From contig CAZZBM010000001.1 in assembly GCA_964652255.1 (NCBI GenBank), forward strand, positions 62,001 through 126,000: a DNA stretch of 64,000 nt, given 5' to 3'. Made by a program: the position numbers and the translations under genes. The stretch comes from CAZZBM01 sp964652255 (GTDB lineage: Bacteria; Bdellovibrionota; Bacteriovoracia; Bacteriovoracales; CAZZBM01). Below the pieces are notes generated by a model. It ran no database searches. It was not told the DNA's origin and worked only from the letters and a program-made list of their open reading frames with translations. Positions 6,771 to 15,494 of this stretch are shown here, one piece after another. The number at the start of each line of letters is the position of its first letter. The first letter of the stretch is position 1.

Positions 6771-9105
6771 TAAAGATTAAACTTCCAGCATTATGTTGAG
6801 TATAAGGACCCTGTAAATTAGAAAGATTAGCAGAAGTTAAACCTTCATCACTATTAAGCTCTCTAGAATAACCTTCTATATCATAAGGTTGATTAATAGG
6901 AACTAAATTTGACTCTGATACGACATTACTGCAATTTGTTTTATTAAGATATCCTTGTGGAATATAAACAAAAGCTCGTCCACCATAAAGAGTGTGTCTA
7001 TCGTGTTTAACTCTAGAGATACCTCCATTTGATAAAGGAAAAGAGCCATATTCTGTTCTACCAATTTTTGCAGACATAAGAGCAATAACAGCAGGGCACT
7101 GAGAATTTTTAATCTTAAATTTTAATTGAGATTTATTTAAAAGAGAAGGACTAAAGGTCCCAGTACTTGATCCTGTATAGTTACTATCTTGCTGCACAGG
7201 ATAACTATTTAAAGGAGTTAAATATTCTAATTCAGCATTGATAAAATTATTTACCACAACTGGAAAAGGAGTATAAAGATCTACTGAGCTTAAACCATAA
7301 CTAGCTCCAAGGGCAATTTCCGAAGAAGTAGGAATCATTTTAGAAGTTTCATAATAATTTGCTTGGAGAAGTAGAGCATTTGTTCCTGAATTTATCCCAG
7401 GAATAAGATCATAAAATTGTTGAGTTGTTTCTAAGGTTACATTATTCATTGCTAGATGATTCTTAAGCATATTTCTCATAAGTATTGCTTGTTCTGTCCA
7501 AAGATTTCCAGGAGAATAAAAGTTATTTGTAAACTTTGAATTGATTAAAGTATAATTACCCATATTAAAATAACTTGGAACGTAAGATTCACTTACTTGT
7601 CCAAAATTACCATATCTAGCTTCTAGCTCTACTGTTTTTAATGCTTGATTTGTACAAGAGAGTTGCGGAAATTTCACTAAAAGAACTTTAATGGCATAGA
7701 GCTCTTCTGGAGTATAATTACAAGAAACAGGGATAACAGGCACTTCTGTATCAGGAATATTTTCATTATCTGTCTCATCATCTTTAGGTGGTTCAGTGAT
7801 GATTGGATTATTAGTAATAGGAGTTGTAGTATCAGGAACAACTACTGGTGGATTGACAGGATTCACTGGAACCGTAGGAACAACTGGTGGACAAATAATC
7901 ACTGGAATACTTGGATTAATTGTAATTTGAGTATTATTGTTAATAGTTACTGTATTGTTATTAGTTGTATTTGTAATATTATTATTTACAACATTAGGAT
8001 CACTTACAACTTGATTTTGAACAATAGCTAAAACACTTGTCAAAGAAGCATTATTAGTAGCATTATTAACTGAAAAAATTCCACTAGGGAGCATGATTTG
8101 ACACAAACTTGCAGTCATTTTTACAGAAAAAGAAAATGTTGAATGCAGTCCACTATTAGAAATTAATTCAGGGTCTGAACAACCATTTAAAACTAAAGAA
8201 TTAATAAAAGTACTTGTGCTAAGAGCATGCGGACTTGTAACATTAATCTTTGCTTTATTCTCATCTATAGCTATTGGAGTTAATAAAATATTAAAACTTT
8301 CTGGAGTGACAATAGGAAGAGTGGGTTGAACTGTAATTCCATTAAAACTTAAAACAAAGGTTGTATTATAGTTTTTATAGATAGTATTACTAGAATCTGT
8401 AGCTTGAATACTTTTTTCAACAATAGTGAAAGAGCACTGTTGACTCATAGAAACCATAGGTAACTTAGCTATAATCATATTATTTTCTTCATTAAAAATA
8501 AGACCTTCACATCCAGTAGGTTTTTCTAAAGAATTTAACTGAGCTAAATTAACTGTTAAATTTTCTGGAAATATTTTTAAAGGTAAAATCATTTTTCCAT
8601 TATTGTTTTCCATTAAATAATTAACCGTTTGAGGAGTGAAACTAAAAAATAATTCAGAAGTTACGCTTGGAGGTAGAACAAAATCTTGATATTCTAATAA
8701 AAGCTTTGAAGGCTTTTTAGTAGCTAATCCTTCTTGAGATAAAATACCACTATTTAAAACAACTTCATAACTATCTTTTCCTTCAAGAGAAAGTTGATAA
8801 TTCCACAAAGAAGAATCTTCATTGCTTTTTGTTAATTGCAAAACCTCACATCTATTCTTACAAGCTTTATTTAACTCTTCTGTAATTTGAGTTTCACTAA
8901 GAGATCCTTCTATCGTTTTTAAGCTTCCTGAAATAAGATAATTATTAGGAGAATTCTCTTGTGGACCATATTTTAAGTAAGTAGGAATAAAGTTAATTTT
9001 AAATTCATCATTAAGTAATGGTAAATTTGTTTTAATACTTGTTGAACTGGTGCTAAAACCAACATTCTTGCCACAAGAAATTAATAACAATAAAATAATA
9101 GGCAT
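6754..9105 (-). CDS. Large lipoprotein, member of a local three-gene surface-protein family
   Basis: 783 residues. The signal PIILLLLISCGKNVG ends in a lipobox (LLIS-C), so the mature protein is probably lipid-anchored. Residues about 20-345 form Ig-like, strand-rich repeats with paired Cys; residues about 360-470 are a low-complexity Asn/Thr then Pro/Val-rich linker (NNNITNTTNNN, PTVPVNPVNPPVVVP); residues about 470-783 are a domain shared with the two genes upstream, marked by GGRAFVYIPQGY and a GPYTQHNAG end. The conserved block has no enzyme motif I recognise. Its N-terminus (SCGKNVG) resembles that of the von Willebrand lipoprotein at 18552 (SCSKNVG). A stable hairpin covers the translation start. 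A surface adhesin or stalk-type role is a guess from layout. Confidence 0.75.
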   Translation of the reverse strand: MPIILLLLISCGKNVGFSTSSTSIKTNLPLLNDEFKINFIPTYLKYGPQENSPNNYLISGSLKTIEGSLSETQITEELNKACKNRCEVLQLTKSNEDSSLWNYQLSLEGKDSYEVVLNSGILSQEGLATKKPSKLLLEYQDFVLPPSVTSELFFSFTPQTVNYLMENNNGKMILPLKIFPENLTVNLAQLNSLEKPTGCEGLIFNEENNMIIAKLPMVSMSQQCSFTIVEKSIQATDSSNTIYKNYNTTFVLSFNGITVQPTLPIVTPESFNILLTPIAIDENKAKINVTSPHALSTSTFINSLVLNGCSDPELISNSGLHSTFSFSVKMTASLCQIMLPSGIFSVNNATNNASLTSVLAIVQNQVVSDPNVVNNNITNTTNNNTVTINNNTQITINPSIPVIICPPVVPTVPVNPVNPPVVVPDTTTPITNNPIITEPPKDDETDNENIPDTEVPVIPVSCNYTPEELYAIKVLLVKFPQLSCTNQALKTVELEARYGNFGQVSESYVPSYFNMGNYTLINSKFTNNFYSPGNLWTEQAILMRNMLKNHLAMNNVTLETTQQFYDLIPGINSGTNALLLQANYYETSKMIPTSSEIALGASYGLSSVDLYTPFPVVVNNFINAELEYLTPLNSYPVQQDSNYTGSSTGTFSPSLLNKSQLKFKIKNSQCPAVIALMSAKIGRTEYGSFPLSNGGISRVKHDRHTLYGGRAFVYIPQGYLNKTNCSNVVSESNLVPINQPYDIEGYSRELNSDEGLTSANLSNLQGPYTQHNAGSLIFKTATY

Positions 9106-9142
9106 AAGCTTTTATCCTCTCTATTATTAAGGATAAAAGCTT
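9106..9142 (-). promoter_or_regulatory. Hairpin covering the ribosome-binding site of the large lipoprotein
   Basis: AAGCTTTTATCCT at 9106-9118 and AGGATAAAAGCTT at 9130-9142 are perfect 13-base inverted repeats with an 11-base loop. On the leftward mRNA the 3' arm ends at the base before the ATG (9105), and the only Shine-Dalgarno-like sequence, GAGAGGAT, lies across the loop and that arm. Folding would hide it. The lack of U residues after the arm on this strand argues against a terminator for the upstream gene. Confidence 0.6.
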
Positions 9143-9172
9143 TTTGAATTTGATTTAAAGGAGAAAAATATT

Positions 9173-10279
9173 CTATTTAGTAAAACTTTCTAAGGTAAAA
9201 ACCCCAGGATTGAATTTATGAAAAGCTCCTTCAAATTTAACAGGTAAAGTTTGATTTTTTGAAGAATTAATTCTGATATCAGGATAACCTGGTCCATCAA
9301 GTATTTTTTGATGATCATGAGATATAGCTACAACAGAGTCATTTGAAGGAACTAAATCACAAGAACCTTGAGCCCAAGGATGATTTTCTGGTAAATACAT
9401 AAATGCTCTTCCACCAAAAGTTCTTTCCCATTTGTTATTAATTTTTTTCACTTGAGTGGAGAGAGCAAAGTAAGCTGGTTCATTTGGATTCATAATAGCT
9501 AATTGAATCCTTAATTGATTTGCTCCTACTTTCTCAATCTTAATAGGATTTAAATTAATCATCTTATTTACAAAAGCTAATCCATGAACAGTTATCAAAG
9601 AACCATAAGGAACATCTAGTTGAGAAGCTCTTGCAATTTCTTCTTCATTTGGTAAGTATTTTTTTTGAATCAAAGAATCATAATAAGCTGGTTTTAATCT
9701 TGATTTAATGAAATTAAATTGAGAATCATAGTCATTTAAACTAATAACAGGTTTTACCTTTCTCATTTCATTTAAATAAAAAGTTTGAAAAAACATAAAA
9801 GGATTTTTATAACTTCTCACTTCATCATCGATTAAGTAATGCCCATAAGGAGGATGAACTTCATGAAATCCAATACTTTTTTTAAAATAAGAATTAAAAA
9901 AATCACCTTCTGTAGCAGAATCCTGCGTATTCACTGTAACAAAATCAGACTCATTCATATTAATAAGAAAAGTTAAAGTTGAAAGTTTTTGGGAGCATTT
10001 TAATGTAGGTTGCTTTGCTAAAAACATTCTTAGCATAAAATTTTCTTGTGGATTAGCTAATCCAGAGTTAAAACCATGACACCATCTTTTAGGTAAAACA
10101 CCATTGACATAACTTCCATCTGTGTTTTTTAAATAATTAACAACATCGCAATTACTCACAGAAATAGGTGTTGGTAAAATAGATTGATCATGACCCAAAT
10201 AAGGTTGCTGTTTTTGTAAATTTTGCTGAATTTGACTTGCTGTTGGAGCACTAAATAAATTAAAAATAAATATAAACAT
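9173..10279 (-). CDS. Exported protein, second member of the local surface-protein family
   Basis: 368 residues with an N-terminal signal peptide (FIFIFNLFSAPTAS) that lacks a lipobox Cys, so secreted or periplasmic rather than lipid-anchored. It shares with its neighbours a block beginning CSQKLSTLTFLINMN, then YLPNEEEIARASQLDVPYGS, FVNKMINLNPIKIEKVG, the signature GGRAFMYLPENHPW, and an ending with EGAFHKFNPGVF. It has none of the Ig-like or Asn/Pro-rich parts of the larger paralogue, so it is nearly the bare shared domain. Function is unknown; no enzyme motif is seen. It is likely co-transcribed with the flanking paralogues, gaps being 57 and 67 bases. Confidence 0.7.
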   Translation of the reverse strand: MFIFIFNLFSAPTASQIQQNLQKQQPYLGHDQSILPTPISVSNCDVVNYLKNTDGSYVNGVLPKRWCHGFNSGLANPQENFMLRMFLAKQPTLKCSQKLSTLTFLINMNESDFVTVNTQDSATEGDFFNSYFKKSIGFHEVHPPYGHYLIDDEVRSYKNPFMFFQTFYLNEMRKVKPVISLNDYDSQFNFIKSRLKPAYYDSLIQKKYLPNEEEIARASQLDVPYGSLITVHGLAFVNKMINLNPIKIEKVGANQLRIQLAIMNPNEPAYFALSTQVKKINNKWERTFGGRAFMYLPENHPWAQGSCDLVPSNDSVVAISHDHQKILDGPGYPDIRINSSKNQTLPVKFEGAFHKFNPGVFTLESFTK

Positions 10280-10336
10280 ACACTTTTATTGTCTAATAAA
10301 AATATTTTTTTTTAAAAAAAGGAAACTTTTACCCTT

Positions 10337-11470
10337 TTAAAAAGAAGTATCATTCAGAATTTTTAAAGCAGGAGGTTCTTTTATTGTATAAGGACCTTCA
10401 TAGTTGACTGCATCTATTTTTTTATACTTAGGAACAACACTACCTTCATATGAAAAAGGATGGTTTAAAGCAATGATTTGCTCTTGTATGGAATTTGAAC
10501 AATTAGTCATACCAAAATAACCTTCTGGGATATAAACATAAGCTCTTGATCCATAAGCAACAATGTTTTCTGGAAAATTATTTTTAGGAGTGTAAGAACC
10601 ATAAGAAGTAGGTACAGTTTGATTATAAGCACTATTAGGAACCTTCGAGTATTGATTTTTAATAGATATTAAGGCAGGACAATGTGGTTGAAGGATTTTT
10701 AATTTTAATTTTTTTCTTGAAACAATAGAACCAGGAACATCTGAATAATTTCCACTTTGAATAGGAATAATCTCTTCTATTTTCATGTTGATTAAATTAT
10801 TTGAAGTTAAGGGAGCTATGGTAATAGCATCTACATAGTTAAAGGCACCTAAGCTTGTTAGCTTTAAAAATTCATCCTTTGTAGGATACATTTTTCTTTC
10901 TAAAATAGAAGGATAAACTTGAGGAAATTTTTCAAGTAACCAATAATGAACTTGATCATAATTATTTAAGTCTAGAGAGTTTTCAAGTAAAACATTCATC
11001 ACCCATGCATTATAAATATTATTTATATAATAACTTAAGTTATGTGCAATAGATAATAAATTATTTGTTAACTGTGTTGGATAATTTGTTAATAAAAAGT
11101 TATTCAACTGTTGTAAATTTATTAAACCTTGATTGAAAAAAAATGTATCCTCTTTGGCTAAATTAACTTCTACTTCTAAATTACTAAGCTTTGTACTACA
11201 CTTTATATCATGTTTTGATAGATAAATTTTAATAATTTTTTCAGCCTCATCACTTAATTCACAAGAAGAATTCACAGGAGGCTCTTGATAATCTTCAACA
11301 TTATCAGGAATAGTAGTAGTTTCAGGCATGTTATTAAGATCAAAATCTGGCACTGGACCAGCTAGCAGACTAAAACTAGAAGTATTCTGAGGATTATTAC
11401 TGGCAACAGAAGATTCTTTTTTAGAACCAGCAGGTTGACAAGTAATTAAGCACAAAAGTAAAAACTTCAT
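10337..11470 (-). CDS. Lipoprotein, third member of the local surface-protein family
   Basis: 377 residues; signal KFLLLCLITCQPAGSKKES with lipobox LIT-C. A short Pro/Thr-rich spacer is followed by the family domain: CSTKLSNLEVEVNLAKE, MYPTKDEFLKLTSLGAFNYV, LINMKIEEIIPIQSG, the signature GSRAYVYIPEGYFG with NCSN, and GPYTIKEPP near the C-terminus. It aligns closely with the 783-residue paralogue in the last 150 residues (both have YIP-G-Y, NCSN, then GPYT). It is the first gene of the leftward three-gene set; a TAAAAT box lies 8 bases before its ATG and there is no Shine-Dalgarno. Function unknown. Confidence 0.7.
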   Translation of the reverse strand: MKFLLLCLITCQPAGSKKESSVASNNPQNTSSFSLLAGPVPDFDLNNMPETTTIPDNVEDYQEPPVNSSCELSDEAEKIIKIYLSKHDIKCSTKLSNLEVEVNLAKEDTFFFNQGLINLQQLNNFLLTNYPTQLTNNLLSIAHNLSYYINNIYNAWVMNVLLENSLDLNNYDQVHYWLLEKFPQVYPSILERKMYPTKDEFLKLTSLGAFNYVDAITIAPLTSNNLINMKIEEIIPIQSGNYSDVPGSIVSRKKLKLKILQPHCPALISIKNQYSKVPNSAYNQTVPTSYGSYTPKNNFPENIVAYGSRAYVYIPEGYFGMTNCSNSIQEQIIALNHPFSYEGSVVPKYKKIDAVNYEGPYTIKEPPALKILNDTSF

Positions 11471-11523
11471 TCTTTTATTTTATTTTTAATTTATAAAAGA
11501 AAATAAAGGTATTTTTTTCTTAA

Positions 11524-12711
11524 TTAAATTTCTAATTTTTCATTTGGGTAAAATTTTGAAAGAATAAAAATAACAAAATTCACCCAAAGAGGTGTAAGAA
11601 GAATAGAAAGAGAAATAGTATTTAAAGCTTTATGATAAAAAATATCATCAAAAATTTTAAATTCATGCCCTACTGTGGCTAAAATAAAACTTAACTCTCC
11701 TATTTGAGATAAAATAGCTGCTGCTTTAAAACTTTGTCTTACACTTCGACCTAAAGCTTTTAAAAGACCCGCAATAATAACTGTATTTAAGAAAAAAGCT
11801 AGAAGAGTGAGTAAAATAATTGAATTTAAATGCTCAAAAAAGAAATTAAAATCAATTAGCATTCCTATGGAAGTAAAAAAAAGAGCAATAAGAATAATCT
11901 TTAAAGATTTTAAACTATTATAAACCCATAACCTAGACTCAAATTGAGAGATCATCATTCCAGCCACTAAAGCTCCTATAATTTCAGAGAGATGAAAAAA
12001 AAGAGCTACAGTGGCTAACCCCATACATAAACCTAAAGAAATAAAAACCTGATACTCAGTATCTCCTCTTAAGGTATTTAATATCTTTATATGAGACATT
12101 TTTTTAACAAAAGTTTTTTTAGATAAGTAAAGCAAGAATGCCATAGTAGCACCACCCACCAACTGATAAGCTAAGTGATGAAAATCTCCTGTACTGCCTT
12201 CCAAATAACCGACAATAATGAGCATAGGGATAAGGGCAATATCCTGAGAGATTAAAATACTAATAATATCATTGGTAGTGACTTCCCCTAGCTTATATTT
12301 TTCTTGGACTAGTTTTATGACCATAGCTGTACTAGATAAACTCACTACAAAACCCATAAGAACAGACATAGAAAGATCCCAGCCAACAAGAGATCCAATA
12401 AGAGTCATAGCTAGGGTACTAATAATAATTTGAAGAGTTGTTCCAAGAAAAGAAACTTTCCAGTTTTGAGCTAATTTAGAAAGAGAAAATTCCATTCCAA
12501 TAAAAAACATTAAAAATGTGACCCCAATATCTCCTGCTTGTTTAACAAAGTCAGTGTTTTGAATAAAACCAAGGCCCGAGGGTCCAAGAAGAATTCCTGT
12601 TAAAAGATAGGCTATGGCATTAGGAAATTTAAAAATTTTTGCTAATAAACCTACAAAAATAATAATGAAAATCACGCCTGTTATCATCTGAAAAATAGGG
12701 TTTGCATGCAT
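11524..12711 (-). CDS. Kef-type cation:proton antiporter (CPA2)
   Basis: 395 residues, about 12 membrane helices. Family marks are visible: LTGILLGPSGLGFI near the N-terminus, FMLFFIGMEFSLSKLAQN, the VVSLSSTAMVIKLVQE helix, and ISILISQDIALIPMLII. It should exchange K+ or Na+ for protons in the inner membrane. It ends straight after the transport domain, so it lacks the C-terminal TrkA-N nucleotide-binding domain of KefB/KefC, which is normal for many short CPA2 members. It follows miaB on the same strand with a 39-base gap and may share its transcript. Ion preference cannot be read. Confidence 0.87.
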   Translation of the reverse strand: MHANPIFQMITGVIFIIIFVGLLAKIFKFPNAIAYLLTGILLGPSGLGFIQNTDFVKQAGDIGVTFLMFFIGMEFSLSKLAQNWKVSFLGTTLQIIISTLAMTLIGSLVGWDLSMSVLMGFVVSLSSTAMVIKLVQEKYKLGEVTTNDIISILISQDIALIPMLIIVGYLEGSTGDFHHLAYQLVGGATMAFLLYLSKKTFVKKMSHIKILNTLRGDTEYQVFISLGLCMGLATVALFFHLSEIIGALVAGMMISQFESRLWVYNSLKSLKIILIALFFTSIGMLIDFNFFFEHLNSIILLTLLAFFLNTVIIAGLLKALGRSVRQSFKAAAILSQIGELSFILATVGHEFKIFDDIFYHKALNTISLSILLTPLWVNFVIFILSKFYPNEKLEI

Positions 12712-12750
12712 ATTTTGAAGAGTACAAAAAAAATAGCTTTTTGATAAGAG

Positions 12751-14058
12751 TTAAATTAAAGAACCTTCACAAGAAAATGTACTCACTTGATTAATCTTTA
12801 TCTTTACCCACTTCCATTGAAGATCCTGCTCAGAAGAAATAAGAACAATTCTAGAACAACTTGTTCTTCCTTTCCATTTTAAACCTGTTTTATCTTTTCC
12901 CTCTATAAGTATTTCATGTTCAGTGTTTAAAAGAGATTGTCTTATTTTTTTTTGAATTTCATATTGTTTTTGCTGAATCTCATAAAGACGTTCTTTCCTA
13001 ATTTCAGGAGTTAAAATATCATGCATCCTTTCTGCTTTTGTCCCCCTTCTAGGAGAAAAAGCATAGGCATAAATGAAATCAAATTGAGCTTGATCTAAAA
13101 GATCTAGAGTTTCTTCATGCTCTTGTCTTGTTTCATTAGGAAAACCTGCAATAATATCAGTTGAGACAACAATATGAGGATTAGCTTTTCTTATTTTATC
13201 AATAAGAGATAAGTAATGTTTTACACTATATTGTCTTAACATTCTTTGAAGAACTGTATTGGATCCAGATTGAACAGGAAGATGCAAATGATTAGCTAAC
13301 TTTTTACACTCTTTATGAGCTTGAATAAGCTCATCACTTAAATCATAAGGATGACTAGTAGTATATCTTACAAGTTTTAATCCTGTAATTGTTTCAAGTT
13401 CATAAAGAAGTTGAGCTAAAGATTCCCCTCTTTCTTTGCCAAAAGAATTAACATTTTGACCTAAAAGTATCACTTCGTTAATTCCAGAATATTTTACAAG
13501 ATTTTCAATATCTTTTTTTACCTCAGCTACAGTTCTTGATCTCTCTCTTCCTCTTGTAAAAGGAACGATACAGTAGGAGCAAAATTTATCACAACCTTTA
13601 ATAATATTAATGTAAGCTTGAGGAGAATTTTGAACAAGTTTTGTTTCAATAGAGTAATCTTCGTTTCTAGGCTTAAACTTATTAAAAAGAAGCTTGTTTT
13701 CTCCTTGATCTAATCTAAAAACAATCTCAGGAATCTCATCTAAAGCATCTGTACCAAAAACAGCATTTAAGTGCTCATACTTGTCCAAAAGTTCCTTTCC
13801 CTCAGTTTGAACAACACAACCACAAGCAACTACCTTAAGATTTTTTTTCTCTTTTATTTTTTTCACTTCACCTAGTTGTGAGTAAAATTTTTGATTAGCT
13901 AAATCTCTCACAGAGCAGGTATTAAAAATGATGAGATCAGCCTCTTGTTCTTGAGCTGTTTTTTCATAATTTAGGTTTTTTAAATGAGATAAAATTCTTT
14001 CACTGTCATGATAATTCATTTGACAGCCAAAGGTTTTAATAAAGACTTTTTTGCTCAT
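12751..14058 (-). CDS. miaB: tRNA-2-methylthio-N6-dimethylallyladenosine synthase MiaB
   Basis: 435 residues. MiaB adds the methylthio group at C2 of i6A37 in tRNAs reading U-starting codons. The N-terminal UPF0004 domain has its three cluster cysteines (KTFGCQMN, FNTCSVRD, ACGCVVQ); the radical SAM CxxxCxxC is CDKFCSYC at about residues 155-162, followed by IVPFTRGRERSR; a C-terminal TRAM region ends the protein. The ATG at 14058 has a Shine-Dalgarno (AGGA). MiaA, which makes the i6A substrate, is encoded at 42145-43017. Confidence 0.96.
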   Translation of the reverse strand: MSKKVFIKTFGCQMNYHDSERILSHLKNLNYEKTAQEQEADLIIFNTCSVRDLANQKFYSQLGEVKKIKEKKNLKVVACGCVVQTEGKELLDKYEHLNAVFGTDALDEIPEIVFRLDQGENKLLFNKFKPRNEDYSIETKLVQNSPQAYINIIKGCDKFCSYCIVPFTRGRERSRTVAEVKKDIENLVKYSGINEVILLGQNVNSFGKERGESLAQLLYELETITGLKLVRYTTSHPYDLSDELIQAHKECKKLANHLHLPVQSGSNTVLQRMLRQYSVKHYLSLIDKIRKANPHIVVSTDIIAGFPNETRQEHEETLDLLDQAQFDFIYAYAFSPRRGTKAERMHDILTPEIRKERLYEIQQKQYEIQKKIRQSLLNTEHEILIEGKDKTGLKWKGRTSCSRIVLISSEQDLQWKWVKIKINQVSTFSCEGSLI

Positions 14059-14111
14059 TTCCTAGGATTTATTCCATAGATTGACTCTCTTTGAATAGCC
14101 CCTCCTTATTT

Positions 14112-14139
14112 TTGACAAAAAAAAAGAGAGCCTTATATT
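14112..14139 (+). promoter_or_regulatory. Sigma-70-like promoter for the tolC-RND operon
   Basis: TTGACA at 14112-14117, 16 bases, TATATT at 14134-14139. The ATG is at 14151, so transcription would begin about 5 bases before the start codon. No Shine-Dalgarno is present. Confidence 0.65.
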
Positions 14140-14150
14140 GAGCAAATCTT

Positions 14151-15494
14151 ATGTTATCTTTTTTTATTTTTGCTCAAAAAATTTATACTTTAGATTCCTA
14201 TTTAGAAGAAATTAAAAAAAATCCTCTTATAGAATCCTATGAAAAATCAGCTTCTAAAAGTAAAAATCTTCCAAGGGAAGCTTCCTTGATTACTTCACCA
14301 AAACTAGAACTAGAACTAAAAAAAATTTCAAACTTAGAAAAAAATCCTTTTAAAAAAGAACAAGATATTCTTAAAAGTAAGTTAAGTCTAAAATATGCTA
14401 GTCCTATTGGTTTAAATGCAGAATTATCTTATGAACCAGGTCAAGTTGACACTGTTCATGAGAATCCTTTAGCCCCTCTTAACCTACATCAATATACTAA
14501 TGATTTAAAAATAGGACTTAGCACCTCTTTAACAAGAAATCTTGCAGGATCCCAAATCAGACTCCAAAAGAAGAAGATTCATTCTTATCAGACTTTAAAT
14601 TCTTTAAGGAACAATTTAAGTTACAAAAATTTACTTCAAGAAGCAGAAGAAACCTATATTAAGCTGTTTGTTTCACAAGAAAAGTTAAAAATTATTCAAG
14701 AAAACTTAGAAAAAGCAGAAAAACTTTACTCTAAATATTACAACAGAAGAAAGGTTAACTTAATAGATCAATCAGATCTTATTCAAACTGAAGCTTTAAA
14801 AGAAAGATACGAAGTTGAAAAACAGCTAGAAGAACAAAACTACAAAAATTTATTAAGAGATTATTTTTATTTTCTTCAACAAGAACCTACTAGTATTACT
14901 CTAAATTCTCTTGTTTGGGAAACTTATTTTCAAGAAAATTATTCTTACCAAAAAAATAACTTAATCAAGCAACTTAAAAAAGAAGAGCTTAATCTTTTAA
15001 AAACAGATCTCAAGCTTAAAAAGAAAGAACTTTACCCAGATCTTAACTTAACCGGTGGATTACAATGGACAAGTTATCATAAAGATCTAAGTTCTGCTCT
15101 TAACTTAAAAGATGCTCAAAAAAGTTATTTTATTCAAGTTCAACTTTCTTTTCCACTTCTCCAAAGAGATGTTTTTCTCTTGCAAGATTCTTTAACTCAT
15201 GAACTCTATAAAACAGAAAAAGAAATTCTTGATCATGAAAAAAAAGATTTTAAAAATTTTACAAACCTTTTAGAAGTCTACAGAAATTCTTTAAAAACCT
15301 TTAAAAACATTAATAGAATCAAAGAAATCAACAAAAAAAGACTCTCTCTTGAAAAAGAAAAACTATCTTTCGGAACAAGTACCAGTTTTCAAGTTTATAT
15401 GATTGAACAAGAGTATTATCAATCACAAATAAAAGAACTTGAAATGATAGAAAAAAACTCTCAATTAAAAATGACTCTAAGGAATTATCAATGA
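14151..15494 (+). CDS. TolC-family outer-membrane efflux protein
   Basis: 447 residues: a short hydrophobic signal (LSFFIFAQKIYT), then long alpha-helical coiled-coil stretches rich in Lys/Glu typical of the TolC periplasmic tunnel, with strand-like segments between (LNAELSYEPGQVD, DLNLTGGLQWTSYHKDL). Two structural repeats are visible, as in the family; the end of each contains the helix pair with LSFGTSTSFQVYMIEQEYYQ, close to the usual G..s..dvl.aq..l pattern. It forms the outer-membrane exit duct for the RND pump encoded next, overlapping by 4 bases (ATGA). It has no clear ribosome-binding site and a promoter immediately upstream. Confidence 0.87.
   Translation: MLSFFIFAQKIYTLDSYLEEIKKNPLIESYEKSASKSKNLPREASLITSPKLELELKKISNLEKNPFKKEQDILKSKLSLKYASPIGLNAELSYEPGQVDTVHENPLAPLNLHQYTNDLKIGLSTSLTRNLAGSQIRLQKKKIHSYQTLNSLRNNLSYKNLLQEAEETYIKLFVSQEKLKIIQENLEKAEKLYSKYYNRRKVNLIDQSDLIQTEALKERYEVEKQLEEQNYKNLLRDYFYFLQQEPTSITLNSLVWETYFQENYSYQKNNLIKQLKKEELNLLKTDLKLKKKELYPDLNLTGGLQWTSYHKDLSSALNLKDAQKSYFIQVQLSFPLLQRDVFLLQDSLTHELYKTEKEILDHEKKDFKNFTNLLEVYRNSLKTFKNINRIKEINKKRLSLEKEKLSFGTSTSFQVYMIEQEYYQSQIKELEMIEKNSQLKMTLRNYQ

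Noticed and set aside
6903..7085. 60-residue frame on the minus strand
   Set aside because: It lies inside the large lipoprotein gene in another frame and has no coding features.
9106..9142. Hairpin as terminator of the 9173-10279 gene
   Set aside because: On the leftward strand it is followed at once by the ATG with no U-tract; the U-tract exists only on the plus strand, where no gene ends.
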